From positions 62,001-126,000 of the forward strand of contig JAIEMA010000009.1 of assembly GCA_019752535.1 (NCBI GenBank): 64,000 nucleotides of DNA. The letters are read 5' to 3'. The translations under genes were made by a program, and so were the position numbers. The notes below the pieces were generated by a model. It was not told the DNA's origin and ran no database searches. It saw only the letters and a list, made by a program, of their open reading frames with translations. The stretch is from Bacteriovoracaceae bacterium (lineage in GTDB: Bacteria > Bdellovibrionota > Bacteriovoracia > Bacteriovoracales > Bacteriovoracaceae). Shown piece by piece: positions 1 to 9,366 of the stretch (position 1 is its first letter; each line of letters begins with the position of its first letter).

Positions 1-566
1 AGTGAAAGTTCGATGTCATAAACAGAGCGGCGGACATTGCCTTCAACAGACTTTGTGACATCGCGCTTAACCATCTCAATAATAAAGTTCTTCGATCCCT
101 TAGCCGTTACACTTAATTCTTCGCCGTGAAGTCTAATTGAGATGTCTTCATTCGCGGATGCTTGTGAGCCGAGAACTTTCACGCTCACAACGGCTTCTGT
201 AGGGTAGTCATAGACTTCGTGGCTTACAGTTCGTGATTGGGTGCAGCTGTAGTACTCAGTTCTGTATGTCGGGATTGAATGACACTCTTCTCTCTCAGGA
301 ACTGGCTCACAAATATTCGTCCCTTGACGGCAGCGTGTGCCTCCGCCTGATCGACGACAAACTGTGCCCTCACCAGTATAGACTTCGCGGCTGCAAGTTG
401 TTTCGTAGTATTCAGTTTCGTATTCAGTATGAGTCTTCTCACCACTGAGAGTGACTTGATGATCACTGCGTGTGCCGTCGAAGAGAAAATGTGAAGTCTC
501 GCCTGATGAAGCGAATGCAGAGCTGAGAGTGAGACAAAGAAATGTTGTAATCAGAAATGCTTTCAA
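1..566 (-). CDS. Exported Cys-rich hypothetical protein (3' truncated by window edge), TTG start
   Basis: Reverse-strand frame from TTG at 566 is open to position 1: (M)KAFLITTFLCLTLSSAFASSGETSHFLFDGTRSDHQ...CRRSGGGTRCRQGTNICEP...; clear signal peptide, AAGGGGGAT RBS upstream. Missing from the ORF track, presumably because no stop lies in the window. Confidence 0.8.
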   Translation of the reverse strand, partial: MKAFLITTFLCLTLSSAFASSGETSHFLFDGTRSDHQVTLSGEKTHTEYETEYYETTCSREVYTGEGTVCRRSGGGTRCRQGTNICEPVPEREECHSIPTYRTEYYSCTQSRTVSHEVYDYPTEAVVSVKVLGSQASANEDISIRLHGEELSVTAKGSKNFIIEMVKRDVTKSVEGNVRRSVYDIELS

Positions 567-669
567 GAAATCCCCCTTGTTGAAAAACTTAATGTGCTTA
601 TAGACACAGGATTTTAAAATGAGAGGAGGGGGCCAGAAGATAAGAGAATTTAGCCAAAAAACTGGTGCA

Positions 670-685
670 CACTTGGCCCCAAGTG
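670..685. promoter_or_regulatory. 16-nt palindrome CACTTGG-CC-CCAAGTG in divergent intergenic region
   Basis: Perfect 7-bp arms, between the divergent genes starting at 566(-) and 794(+). Confidence 0.25.
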
Positions 686-793
686 GTTACCTTTTGACGT
701 CATGAACTCATTGCTGCGGCGCGAATTAATGGATTCTTTACGTTTACAGCACCGCTGACCTAAGCTTGCGACTGAAAATCCATAGGAGGACTT

Positions 794-1147
794 ATGAAAT
801 TATTTTTAGCATCGCTGCTTATTTCTCTCTCAGTTTCTGTTAGCGCAACAGAATTCAGCGCCAAACTTGAGCGCACCTTTTGTTCTATTTCTAACAATAC
901 TCTCACTCGCACTGAGTATGTGAATAAAGATATGTCAGTGAGTTTGACTGAGACAAAAAAAGTTGAATTCAATGGCGTCGAGGCCCTCATTCCAAAAGTT
1001 CTTGAAACGGCCACTCAAACAGCTCCAAGCGCTGATGAAGATTACGTCTTCACCATGACTCATGAAGGACAGAAGTATTATCTCAATCTTAAAGATTCAG
1101 ACGAAACTCTTTTCATCATTCGTTTACTCTCAAAGAGCTGCCGCTAG
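794..1147 (+). CDS. Small exported hypothetical protein
   Basis: Signal peptide MKLFLASLLISLSVSVSA; AGGAGG-like RBS. Confidence 0.75.
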   Translation: MKLFLASLLISLSVSVSATEFSAKLERTFCSISNNTLTRTEYVNKDMSVSLTETKKVEFNGVEALIPKVLETATQTAPSADEDYVFTMTHEGQKYYLNLKDSDETLFIIRLLSKSCR

Positions 1148-1152
1148 TTACA

Positions 1153-1764
1153 ATGGCGAACAAGCCCTTTTCTCCCTCTAGCGAACGCAACAAAGAAGCC
1201 ATCCTTGAGGTACTCTCAGGGGTGATTTCTTTGTCTGATCGCCGTATTTTAGAGATTGGTTCTGGCACCGGTCAGCATGCGGTCTTTTTTGCCAAACATT
1301 TTCCTCATGCTGAATGGTATCCCACTGACGTCACTGCCAATCTTAAAGGCATCAATCAATGGGTAGAGGAAGCGGGTCTCTTTAATCTCCAAAAAGCGCA
1401 GAGGATGGAAGTTGGCAAGGATGAACTTCCCAAGCTGAAGTTTGATGTCATTTTCACCGCCAATACTTTTCACATCATGCACTGGAAAGAGTGCAAATCT
1501 TTGATCAAGATGTTCGCTGGACGCTTAAGAGAAGATTCTCGAGTTGTTATCTATGGACCGTTTAAAATTGATGGGAAGTTTACTTCTGAGAGTAATGAAG
1601 CTTTTGATCAAGAACTTAAGATGAGTGATCCCATGAGTGGAATTCGCTCGTTTGAAGATGTGAATAACAATATGATCAAAGTGGGCTTTGAGCTCGTGAA
1701 CAACGTCTCGATGCCGGCCAATAATCAGATGCTTATTTATCGAAGGCTCAAGTTTCAGGGCTAG
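1153..1764 (+). CDS. DUF938-family SAM-dependent methyltransferase
   Basis: FSPSSERNKEAILEVL...ILEIGSGTGQHAVFFAKHFP...WYPTDV motifs typical of DUF938. Confidence 0.85.
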   Translation: MANKPFSPSSERNKEAILEVLSGVISLSDRRILEIGSGTGQHAVFFAKHFPHAEWYPTDVTANLKGINQWVEEAGLFNLQKAQRMEVGKDELPKLKFDVIFTANTFHIMHWKECKSLIKMFAGRLREDSRVVIYGPFKIDGKFTSESNEAFDQELKMSDPMSGIRSFEDVNNNMIKVGFELVNNVSMPANNQMLIYRRLKFQG

Positions 1765-1765
1765 G

Positions 1766-2092
1766 CTACATCGGCTGTTTTAAAAGTTCACAATAAGGCT
1801 GACTGCCGCTTTTACACTTCTTAGTGAATTCTCTTTTAAGAATCGGCTTTGTCTTTTCCATAATCTTTGCGAAAAGTTCAAACTTCTCTTTGCATTGAGT
1901 GGGGTCTTTGTCGCATTTTTTTGTAAGCTCTTCTAGCTTCTTTCTTTCCTCGGAAGTTGAGGCTTCCGCTGTACACTTCTCATAAAGAGCTTCCACTTCT
2001 TTTTCAAGATCAGCTTCCTTCATAGAATAGGAAGAAAGAGAGAGAGAAAGAGCCACGAGAGCGAGGATGAGAAGTTTGTATTGGTTTTGCAC
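1766..2092 (-). CDS. Small exported, Cys-containing hypothetical protein
   Basis: N-terminal signal peptide, charged helical body. Confidence 0.6.
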   Translation of the reverse strand: MQNQYKLLILALVALSLSLSSYSMKEADLEKEVEALYEKCTAEASTSEERKKLEELTKKCDKDPTQCKEKFELFAKIMEKTKPILKREFTKKCKSGSQPYCELLKQPM

Positions 2093-2093
2093 T

Positions 2094-2948
2094 TTAGTTA
2101 CCTTGAGATTTTAGATACTCGTCTTTAAGTTGTTCATTTAGTTTTTTGAGATTTTCGTTTGTACTAGGCTTCTTTTTCACTAACTCTAGGTCAGCCTGAT
2201 CTTTCGATGATTTTTCTCCTACCTTTGCTTCATTAAGGGCATAAAAAACAGGATGTAGAGGCGAGGTTGTAGGCATTCCCTCTGGAGTGAAGAAGGGGAG
2301 TAGGTCATCAAGATTAGCGAGTTGAGCCCATTCAGTATTGGTGAGTTTATTCTTTTCAGAGGCTCCTGACTTTTTTTCTTTATCACCTGCGATGATCACT
2401 CTTTCACCTTGAATAATGGAATGATCTTGATTGAGAAAGTCTTTAATTTCGACTTCACCTGATATCAGTGCAAATTCAGAAACTCCCACGTCTTTTATCA
2501 GTCGATGGTTAATTAAAAGTTCTGTTCCTCTGATTCCCATTGTGGCCATAGGAGTTCTGATCGTAAGATCGCCTGGTTTTGCTTCATTTTTAACTTGGCT
2601 TCTGATTTGACCTCTATGAAGGAGAAAATCAAAAGTGCGATCAGTTTTTTTTGTAATTGTAAATTCTGTAAAGGTCAGTTTTGAATTCGGCCCAAGATTG
2701 AGAGTGGTATCATCGGCCAGTATCAAGCGAGCGAATGAATTTTCTTCCGTTTGAATGATGTCACTTTGATAAAATTTCGTTCCTACTTTGACTGGCTTTA
2801 ATTTGTCTTGAAGGAGTTTACCTACAACTCCTTTGACCATTTTCAGCTCTCCCATGTAATTGGGAATAGCGACACCACTTTCAGCGTCAAGTTTGTAGTC
2901 GGCTGCGAATGCAGAAAATGCAAAGAAGAGAATGATTAGATATTTCAT
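2094..2948 (-). CDS. FecR-domain exported protein
   Basis: Signal peptide MKYLIILFFAFSAFAA; FecR-like VGTKFYQSDIIQTEENSFARLILADDTTLNLGPNSKL...IRTPMATMGIRGTEL. Start moved from 3002 to ATG at 2948. Confidence 0.85.
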   Translation of the reverse strand: MKYLIILFFAFSAFAADYKLDAESGVAIPNYMGELKMVKGVVGKLLQDKLKPVKVGTKFYQSDIIQTEENSFARLILADDTTLNLGPNSKLTFTEFTITKKTDRTFDFLLHRGQIRSQVKNEAKPGDLTIRTPMATMGIRGTELLINHRLIKDVGVSEFALISGEVEIKDFLNQDHSIIQGERVIIAGDKEKKSGASEKNKLTNTEWAQLANLDDLLPFFTPEGMPTTSPLHPVFYALNEAKVGEKSSKDQADLELVKKKPSTNENLKKLNEQLKDEYLKSQGN

Positions 2949-3026
2949 ACATAAATCGTAGCGAAGAGAGATGCCGGTGTCGACAAAAGATAGACAAGGC
3001 AAAAACCGAGCGAACGTGTCAGGGGA

Positions 3027-3200
3027 TTATTTTTGGGCTTCTAAAACTTCAATCTTCTTAAGTATCTCTTCAGATTGAACAGTCAGCTGAGCATAAAGTT
3101 CGATCTTTCCATTTCTTTGAGCGTCTACGGCCTGAGTAAGGAGTTTAGCGTACTCCTCTTCAAGTTTTTTCTTAGGATCTTTTTTGAGAAAGTTAAACAT
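3027..3200 (-). CDS. Small DUF6435-like protein (57 aa)
   Basis: MFNFLKKDPKKKLEEEYAKLLTQAVDAQRNGKIELYAQLTVQSEEI resembles a small widespread family; AAGGAAA RBS before ATG at 3200. Confidence 0.65.
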   Translation of the reverse strand: MFNFLKKDPKKKLEEEYAKLLTQAVDAQRNGKIELYAQLTVQSEEILKKIEVLEAQK

Positions 3201-3272
3201 GAGTTTCCTTTTAAAGTTCAACTATAGCTTAACTTCCTCTCAAAAGAAGAAGCATCTAAGAAAAGTTGAGCT

Positions 3273-3584
3273 TTACTCAATCGAGTATGTGCCTAACTGT
3301 TCATTATAAACCAAGACGCCAGAGATCTCTTGGCCTTCAGAAATATAAAAGACTCCAGGGACTTCAATGACTGCTTCCTCAGCTTCCACTTCATCCATCG
3401 GACAGACCATACTTGGCTGAAACCAGTTTGTGAGTTTAATTTGAAAAGATGTAAGTACAGAGTTTCCATCAACGTCTGTAATGACTTGAACATTTTTTGC
3501 TTTTCCAATGAATTGAGCTTCGCGCTGACAAGCAAGAGCACTCAGAGAAGAGAGAAGAACAAGTGTGGCAATAAAGGCTTTCAT
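3273..3584 (-). CDS. Small exported hypothetical protein
   Basis: MKAFIATLVLLSSLSALAC signal peptide. Confidence 0.65.
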   Translation of the reverse strand: MKAFIATLVLLSSLSALACQREAQFIGKAKNVQVITDVDGNSVLTSFQIKLTNWFQPSMVCPMDEVEAEEAVIEVPGVFYISEGQEISGVLVYNEQLGTYSIE

Positions 3585-3654
3585 AGGGGGACTCCTTGAT
3601 TAATTGAGACCCTTTTAGCACTTCAGCAAGAAAAATCATGATCAAATACTGTTA

Positions 3655-3675
3655 AGATTGTAAAAATGACAATCT
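3655..3675 (-). terminator. Weak hairpin downstream of the ABC operon
   Basis: AGATTGT-N7-ACAATCT, 7-bp perfect arms just 3' of the gene ending at 3694 on the - strand; no strong U-run. Confidence 0.35.
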
Positions 3676-3693
3676 CATCTGTGAAGTCTGTGA

Positions 3694-4353
3694 TTAATTC
3701 GTTGTGATTAGCCCATCGGCAAGCTTGATTTGAGTGTGAGCTAACTTTCCAAATTCTTGATCGTGCGTCACATAAACAATAGTCGTGCCAAAATCCTTAT
3801 TAAACTTCTTAAAGAGGTTGAAGATGACATTTCCGTTTATACTGTCCAAGTTGCCGGTCGGCTCGTCGGCAAATATGTATTTCGGCTTCATGATCAAGGC
3901 CCTGGCAATCGCGACCCGTTGATTCTCTCCCCCTGAGAGGCTGCTAGAGGGCTTATGTGCAATTGAATCTAGCCCCACAATAGAGAGCAGTTCTCGAGCA
4001 AAGGGCAGAGCTTCTTCCATACGACCGGCCTTCCTTGCAGGGAGAAGAACGTTCTCTAAAACGGTTAGCTCGTTGATGAGATAGTGAAATTGAAAGACAA
4101 AACCGATTTGTTGGTTCCTCAGGGCATGGACCTCTTTGACGTCCATCTGATGGACGTCACGGTTATCAATATGGACCTTACCCTCAAAACTTCTATCTAG
4201 AGTTGAGAGGAGATAGAGAAGGGTTGATTTTCCAGAACCTGAGCGACCCATTAAGGAGATGAAATCTCCATCTTTTATGGTCATATCGATGCCCTTGATG
4301 ACAACGAAATCATTGGGAGGAAATTTTTTGATCAAGCCTTGGGCCTTAATCAT
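3694..4353 (-). CDS. ABC transporter ATP-binding protein, LolD/MacB type
   Basis: Walker A GRSGSGKST, signature LSGGENQRVAIARAL, Walker B YIFADEPTGNLD. Confidence 0.93.
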   Translation of the reverse strand: MIKAQGLIKKFPPNDFVVIKGIDMTIKDGDFISLMGRSGSGKSTLLYLLSTLDRSFEGKVHIDNRDVHQMDVKEVHALRNQQIGFVFQFHYLINELTVLENVLLPARKAGRMEEALPFARELLSIVGLDSIAHKPSSSLSGGENQRVAIARALIMKPKYIFADEPTGNLDSINGNVIFNLFKKFNKDFGTTIVYVTHDQEFGKLAHTQIKLADGLITTN

Positions 4354-5600
4354 TACTGACCTCCTGAGCGAATAATATCCATAGGCTCAAGCTTCTTGGC
4401 TTCTAAGGATGGCCAGATTGAAGAGAAGACAGAGGAGAGCATTGCAATCGCAAAAGCCTTCACGTAGATGATCACGTCATAGGAAATTGTCATGTGTCCT
4501 GAATCGGATCCCATTCTTCCTGGAGCGATTTCAATTGTGCCCACGAAGCGACAGATAAGATGTCCCACGAAGAGCCCTACCAAGCCACCAATGAGTCCTA
4601 AGATAATACCTTGATTAAAAAATACGCTCACAATGTCTTTGGGCAAATAGCCCATCGATCTTAGGATGGCGATGTCTCGTCTCTTTTGTGTGACTAGAAT
4701 GGACAAGATGTTGTAGATCCCAAATCCCGCGACCACAATGATTGAAATCGTCATTGAGTTGCGGACAATATCTTGAGTTTTAAAGACGGAAAGAATACTG
4801 GCAGAGATTTCTTGCCACGAAAGAATTTTTTCTCGAGATGATAATTTCCATGATGAGGTGATCTCACTGACGTTATAAGGGTCCTCGACCTTGACGGCTA
4901 TATCTGTAATCTCGCTGCCGCTCCCGCGTAAATTCTGAGCGTCTGATAGTGAAGTGAACGCCGTGGATTCATCGATATTTCTCACACCGGTTGAAAAGAT
5001 CGCCACAATCTTAAATGGTTTTGGAGCTCCAGAGCCCGAAGTCAGGAAAAGGGTTTCAGAGGGTCTTGCTCCAAGACTTTCCATAAGAGCTTTGCCAATA
5101 ATGATGCGACTTCCTGTTTGCCCCATATCGCTAAATTTCCCAATGACCATATATTTTTGAATATTAGTCACTCTCTCTTGAAGGCGCGGATCAGAGCCAA
5201 TAAGACGACCCGATCGTGAGAGAGTTCCTCGTCTGAAAATGACATTAAGATTGACCTGAGGAGAGTAGGCGAGAACTTGGGGATCATTATTTAATTTTTG
5301 ATACCATCCTATGGGATATTCAATTTTGGCTGAATCCTTCATGCCCGATGGGGGGATGTCCCAAAAGACATGGGAGGCCGTTGGAAAACTTCCCATCGTC
5401 TCAGAAGTGAGCAGGTCTTCTCGTGCTGAAATGCGAATATGTGCATCATTATTAACTAATTGATCAAGCAGAACTGTTTGAAAGCCTAACATCATGCCTG
5501 AGATCCCGACATAGGCAGCGGTACCTATCATGATGCCTACGATAATAAGAAGGCTCTGCTTTTTTCTAGCAAGCAGATACCTGAGACTTAAAAACATCAT
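4353..5600 (-). CDS. ABC transporter permease, FtsX/MacB/LolC-E type
   Basis: N-terminal TM, periplasmic domain, C-terminal FtsX-like TMs; overlaps the ATPase gene. Confidence 0.9.
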   Translation of the reverse strand: MMFLSLRYLLARKKQSLLIIVGIMIGTAAYVGISGMMLGFQTVLLDQLVNNDAHIRISAREDLLTSETMGSFPTASHVFWDIPPSGMKDSAKIEYPIGWYQKLNNDPQVLAYSPQVNLNVIFRRGTLSRSGRLIGSDPRLQERVTNIQKYMVIGKFSDMGQTGSRIIIGKALMESLGARPSETLFLTSGSGAPKPFKIVAIFSTGVRNIDESTAFTSLSDAQNLRGSGSEITDIAVKVEDPYNVSEITSSWKLSSREKILSWQEISASILSVFKTQDIVRNSMTISIIVVAGFGIYNILSILVTQKRRDIAILRSMGYLPKDIVSVFFNQGIILGLIGGLVGLFVGHLICRFVGTIEIAPGRMGSDSGHMTISYDVIIYVKAFAIAMLSSVFSSIWPSLEAKKLEPMDIIRSGGQ

Positions 5601-6319
5601 GGCAGAACAATCTCGTCAGTGAGTTTTAGATCAGAGTTCACGATCTCTGCCTTCTCTAGATCCATCAGTCCGACTTGAACGGGAAGCTTAATTTTCTTGT
5701 TTTCTCTTTTAACTAAAATATGTCCATTAATAATCGCTCGCACAGGTACCGTGAGGGCTTCTTTCTTTCTCTCGATTTCAAAGGCGACATCAGCCGTCAT
5801 TCCGGTCAAAATCCCTTGAGGCCATTCATCAACAGTTACTTTAGCAATAAATTCATCACCCACGGGGTAGATACTTTTGATTTTTCCAAATAGCTTTCTG
5901 TTGCGGAAGAATTCAAAACTGATTTCAGCAGTTAGACCATTACGAATTTGCATGGCCCCCTGCTGCTCGAGGGAGACAGAGAGATAAAGCTTGTTCAGAT
6001 TAACAACCGTCAAAATGGTGGACTGAGGAAATAGATTTTCTCTGATTGAGACAGGGATTTCGGTGACTCTTCCATTAATGGGAGAACTAATGAGTGAGCC
6101 TTGATCAGTTTTAAAAAGCTTTTGGCCTTTAACAACGTCTTCACCCTCAGTCACATAGAATTCGGCCACACTATTGACGATGGCCGACTTCGCATGAAAG
6201 ACCTCTTCGGAGGCGACACTCCCTAGACCATAGACGGCTTCAACGATTTCACCCTTTTGAGGGTAAATTTTCTGTTCGTTACAAGCAGTCAAAAAGAGAA
6301 CAAACAATAGAAAGCGCAT
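5597..6319 (-). CDS. Efflux periplasmic adaptor (HlyD/MacA-like) lipoprotein
   Basis: Lipobox LTAC at the N-terminus; biotinyl-lipoyl-like segment SAIVNSVAEFYVTEGEDVVKGQKLFKTDQGSLISSPINGRV; operonic with the permease. Confidence 0.85.
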   Translation of the reverse strand: MRFLLFVLFLTACNEQKIYPQKGEIVEAVYGLGSVASEEVFHAKSAIVNSVAEFYVTEGEDVVKGQKLFKTDQGSLISSPINGRVTEIPVSIRENLFPQSTILTVVNLNKLYLSVSLEQQGAMQIRNGLTAEISFEFFRNRKLFGKIKSIYPVGDEFIAKVTVDEWPQGILTGMTADVAFEIERKKEALTVPVRAIINGHILVKRENKKIKLPVQVGLMDLEKAEIVNSDLKLTDEIVLP

Positions 6320-6510
6320 AAATTTCCAATATTTAAGTACAACAGGACGAGAGCTGTAATTATTACATCTTAGCGAGACTAAGTTGAGAAGTATTTGAGA
6401 TGTATGGGTTTAAAAACTGATTCAGAACATACTTTTTAGATTCACCTAAACTTAACAAGACGTCTTGTGAGAATTTGGGCAAAACAGCACAAACACTGCT
6501 GAGGAGATTT

Positions 6511-7233
6511 ATGAAAAACTTATTTTTACTACCCCTTGCCATCATTTCATTGCAGGCCATGGCTTTTGAAGCTCCGGTCCTTAAAGGCAATATGAATCTT
6601 GATTCTGTTGTGACTGATTATGCGAGATCAAAGGGCATCAATGGAATGCTCCCTATTAAGTTTGAAGCGAGCGCCGACTCAGCGAAGATTATGTTCAACG
6701 GTTTTAATAAGTCGGTTGTCTGTGTTTCTTATGGACCTGAGGAGATTCCTTCTCACCCAGAAACAGCGCCATGCCTTAAGTATGAAACTCATTGGCTTCC
6801 AAGTGCAAAGGTTTCTGTCACAGGCTTTAAGTCTGAATTGACTGTGGGTGATGTGAAGATTGATGGAGGATTAAGTAAAGAGTTCTCACTTGCTTGGAAC
6901 TGTATTTCAAATATCAAAGACGAGACAATCGTCAGTGAAGTTCGTCCGACTTCTCTTCCGTCAAAGCTGGTTATCAAAGCAGGATGTTATGCGTTCTCCT
7001 ATAACCGTGTTGAAGATCGCATGGTGAAGCCAAAGGCTTTGAAGGGGGAGTCAATGGAAGCGGTCGTAGACATAACTGTTAAGCTTCCTGTCGCTCAAGA
7101 TTTCGTCTTAGTGGGTGATGAGGTGTTAGACTTTGATCTCTCGTTGATGAAAACAGAGAACGGAACGATGGGGGACTTTGGCGGCTACCGCACGAGAATC
7201 TTCAAATATTATGACAGAGTTTTGTTACAATAA
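6511..7233 (+). CDS. Exported hypothetical protein
   Basis: MKNLFLLPLAIISLQAMA signal peptide; GAGGAG RBS before ATG at 6511. Confidence 0.75.
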   Translation: MKNLFLLPLAIISLQAMAFEAPVLKGNMNLDSVVTDYARSKGINGMLPIKFEASADSAKIMFNGFNKSVVCVSYGPEEIPSHPETAPCLKYETHWLPSAKVSVTGFKSELTVGDVKIDGGLSKEFSLAWNCISNIKDETIVSEVRPTSLPSKLVIKAGCYAFSYNRVEDRMVKPKALKGESMEAVVDITVKLPVAQDFVLVGDEVLDFDLSLMKTENGTMGDFGGYRTRIFKYYDRVLLQ

Positions 7234-7242
7234 TTTTTAGCT

Positions 7243-7276
7243 GTCATGACTAAGAGACATAACTCTTAGTCATGAC
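7243..7276. terminator. Long hairpin between convergent genes (possible bidirectional terminator)
   Basis: GTCATGACTAAGAG-ACATAA-CTCTTAGTCATGAC: 14-bp perfect arms, 6-nt loop, abutting the stop codon of the - strand gene. Confidence 0.7.
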
Positions 7277-9301
7277 TCACTTCTTACTCGCTCTCAACAT
7301 TAAATACATCGGCTGAATGAAGCTGATATAATCATCACTCCAGCTTCTAGACACGGAGGATTGACTGCCATCCAGCCATCCTTTGGCGAGCAAAGATTTC
7401 TCTAGGTTTTCATTCTTAGTCATGACACACCAAACAGAGTTTGTTGCCCCAAGCTCATCTTCTAGACTTCGTTGTAAACAAGCAAATTTCAAACCCAATT
7501 CATCTGCATTCGGTTTTAAGACAGAAAGTAAATTGATGAAAAAATTTGAGATATGAATCACGACAGCGCCGTCAGAGTTCTTAAGTTTAGAAAAATAAAT
7601 TTCTAAAGCTTCTTTGGTGACAAGATGGGCCGGAATAGAATCACCACTAAAGGCATCTAAAATAATGAGATCAAATTTTTCGGGTGATTGAGAAAGAAGA
7701 ATACGGCCATCACCAATTTTGATGTCGATCTGAGCCTTACTTTGAGAGACATAAGTAAAATAATTTTTAGCGACATTCTCAATGACCTGATCAATTTCAA
7801 AGAACGTCCATTTCTCTTGAGCTTTACCATAATAGGCCATGGACCCTACGCCAAGACCAATGACTGCCACGTTTTGAGTTTGAGGAAGAATGCCCATGAC
7901 ATCTGCAAATGGCCCTTTGGGGTGATAGTAGCTAATGGGGAATCTTGCTTTTGCTGGATCTTTAAATTGTGCCCCATGGAGGATGTCGCCATTTAAAAGG
8001 TAGCGATGCTCATTGCGATCGATAATTTGTGAGATATTGTAATAGCTTCTAAAAAAGGCAACTTGCTCTGGTTTATAAATTAAATCCACTACAAACAATG
8101 ACAATGGAACACTCATAATGCTGAGGATTCTTTTCTTTGAGGCACGCGAGAGCTTGTTGTACTCAGCAAGGTAGAGAAATAGGGCCAGAAAAAAAATAGA
8201 AATGTAAATTTCGAGCATCTGGATCTGAAGGATCTGTCCGATTTGTGGAAGGAGAAGCGAGACAAATAAGGTTGCTACTAATCCACCGATATTCAGGAAC
8301 AAATTAAAATGTGATGTGCCTGTCATTGGCCGGATAAGATAGAGTTGTCGATTTATTAAACAGCAAGTGACAAAGAGAAACCCATAAAGCCCAAAGAGCT
8401 CAAAGCTAAAAGAGATATATTTCGTCGAGTTATTATCAAGAAGTTTTCCCACAATAAAACATGCTGCGAGAATGAAAATCGAAGTGTTGAGAAACTTTGT
8501 TGAATACCATGGCTTAAAAATGACCATGAATGAGAATAGAAAAATGATGAGAGGAATGGTCCAAACGAGAGGGATTGAGCCAATGAGTTGAGAGACAATA
8601 TTTGTCACTGCCAACATCAAGAGACAAGTCACAAAAGAGCCAAAAATCCAAAGACCTAAACCTTTTTCTCTTTGAGAGTTGGGTGAATTCTCTGAGTGCG
8701 TGTTTTTTGTCATCAACGCCACGGGGAGCATCAGTGCTACGAGTATGTAATAGAGCGTTTTTAAAATCGTCCAGTGTTCAGATATTTTAAAAAAATAATT
8801 AAAGAGGAGAGGAGAGCTGATGAGGCCCAAGACAGAACCCAATCCTGAGTAAAAATATAGTCCGTAGGATTTATCGATTGATGTTCTCGATAGCCACAGC
8901 TGAACGAGAGGAAGCGTCATGGAGAGTAAGTAAAAAGGAAGACCAATTTTAATGAGTAGAGTCTTTAGGATTGAAAAAAATGAATCAGAAACAGCTAAGT
9001 CGATTGGAGTGTGAATAGATGAAGAAAATAGAAAAATCGATATCAGCATGATAACAAAATGAATTTTTGGATAATGAGGATGACCTAGCTTTGAGTTGAG
9101 GTAATCGACTGTGGCATAACCCAAAAGTAGAACAAGATTAAAAAAGACGAGGCAAGTACTCCAGACTTGAAAGCTTCCACCAAAGACAGGCAGTAGGCTC
9201 TGAGATGATATGAGTTCAATTTGAAAGAGTATAAATGCACTTAAAAATACAATCGCTCTGAGAAGCCATGGGAATAGAGAAAAAGATGACATAGTGTTCA
9301 T
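7277..9301 (-). CDS. Polytopic membrane protein fused to spermidine synthase-like domain
   Basis: Many TM segments, then VAVIGLGVGSMAYYGKAQEKWTFFEIDQVIENVAKNYF...DGRILLSQSPEKFDLIILDAFSGDSIPAHLVTKEAL (spermidine synthase fold). Confidence 0.85.
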   Translation of the reverse strand: MNTMSSFSLFPWLLRAIVFLSAFILFQIELISSQSLLPVFGGSFQVWSTCLVFFNLVLLLGYATVDYLNSKLGHPHYPKIHFVIMLISIFLFSSSIHTPIDLAVSDSFFSILKTLLIKIGLPFYLLSMTLPLVQLWLSRTSIDKSYGLYFYSGLGSVLGLISSPLLFNYFFKISEHWTILKTLYYILVALMLPVALMTKNTHSENSPNSQREKGLGLWIFGSFVTCLLMLAVTNIVSQLIGSIPLVWTIPLIIFLFSFMVIFKPWYSTKFLNTSIFILAACFIVGKLLDNNSTKYISFSFELFGLYGFLFVTCCLINRQLYLIRPMTGTSHFNLFLNIGGLVATLFVSLLLPQIGQILQIQMLEIYISIFFLALFLYLAEYNKLSRASKKRILSIMSVPLSLFVVDLIYKPEQVAFFRSYYNISQIIDRNEHRYLLNGDILHGAQFKDPAKARFPISYYHPKGPFADVMGILPQTQNVAVIGLGVGSMAYYGKAQEKWTFFEIDQVIENVAKNYFTYVSQSKAQIDIKIGDGRILLSQSPEKFDLIILDAFSGDSIPAHLVTKEALEIYFSKLKNSDGAVVIHISNFFINLLSVLKPNADELGLKFACLQRSLEDELGATNSVWCVMTKNENLEKSLLAKGWLDGSQSSVSRSWSDDYISFIQPMYLMLRASKK

Positions 9302-9315
9302 TATGACACAAGGGT

Positions 9316-9343
9316 TCTCCTCTTTTGAGATTAAAAGAGGAGA
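9316..9343. repeat. Hairpin TCTCCTCTTTT-GAGATT-AAAAGAGGAGA
   Basis: 11-bp perfect arms in the gap between two co-directional - strand genes. Confidence 0.6.
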
Positions 9344-9366
9344 GGGCTAATGTTGAGTGTATTGCT

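Noticed and set aside
224-466. Track ORFs 224..466 (-) and 233..448 (+)
   Set aside because: Both overlap the real TTG-start Cys-rich CDS (1-566, -) in wrong frames.
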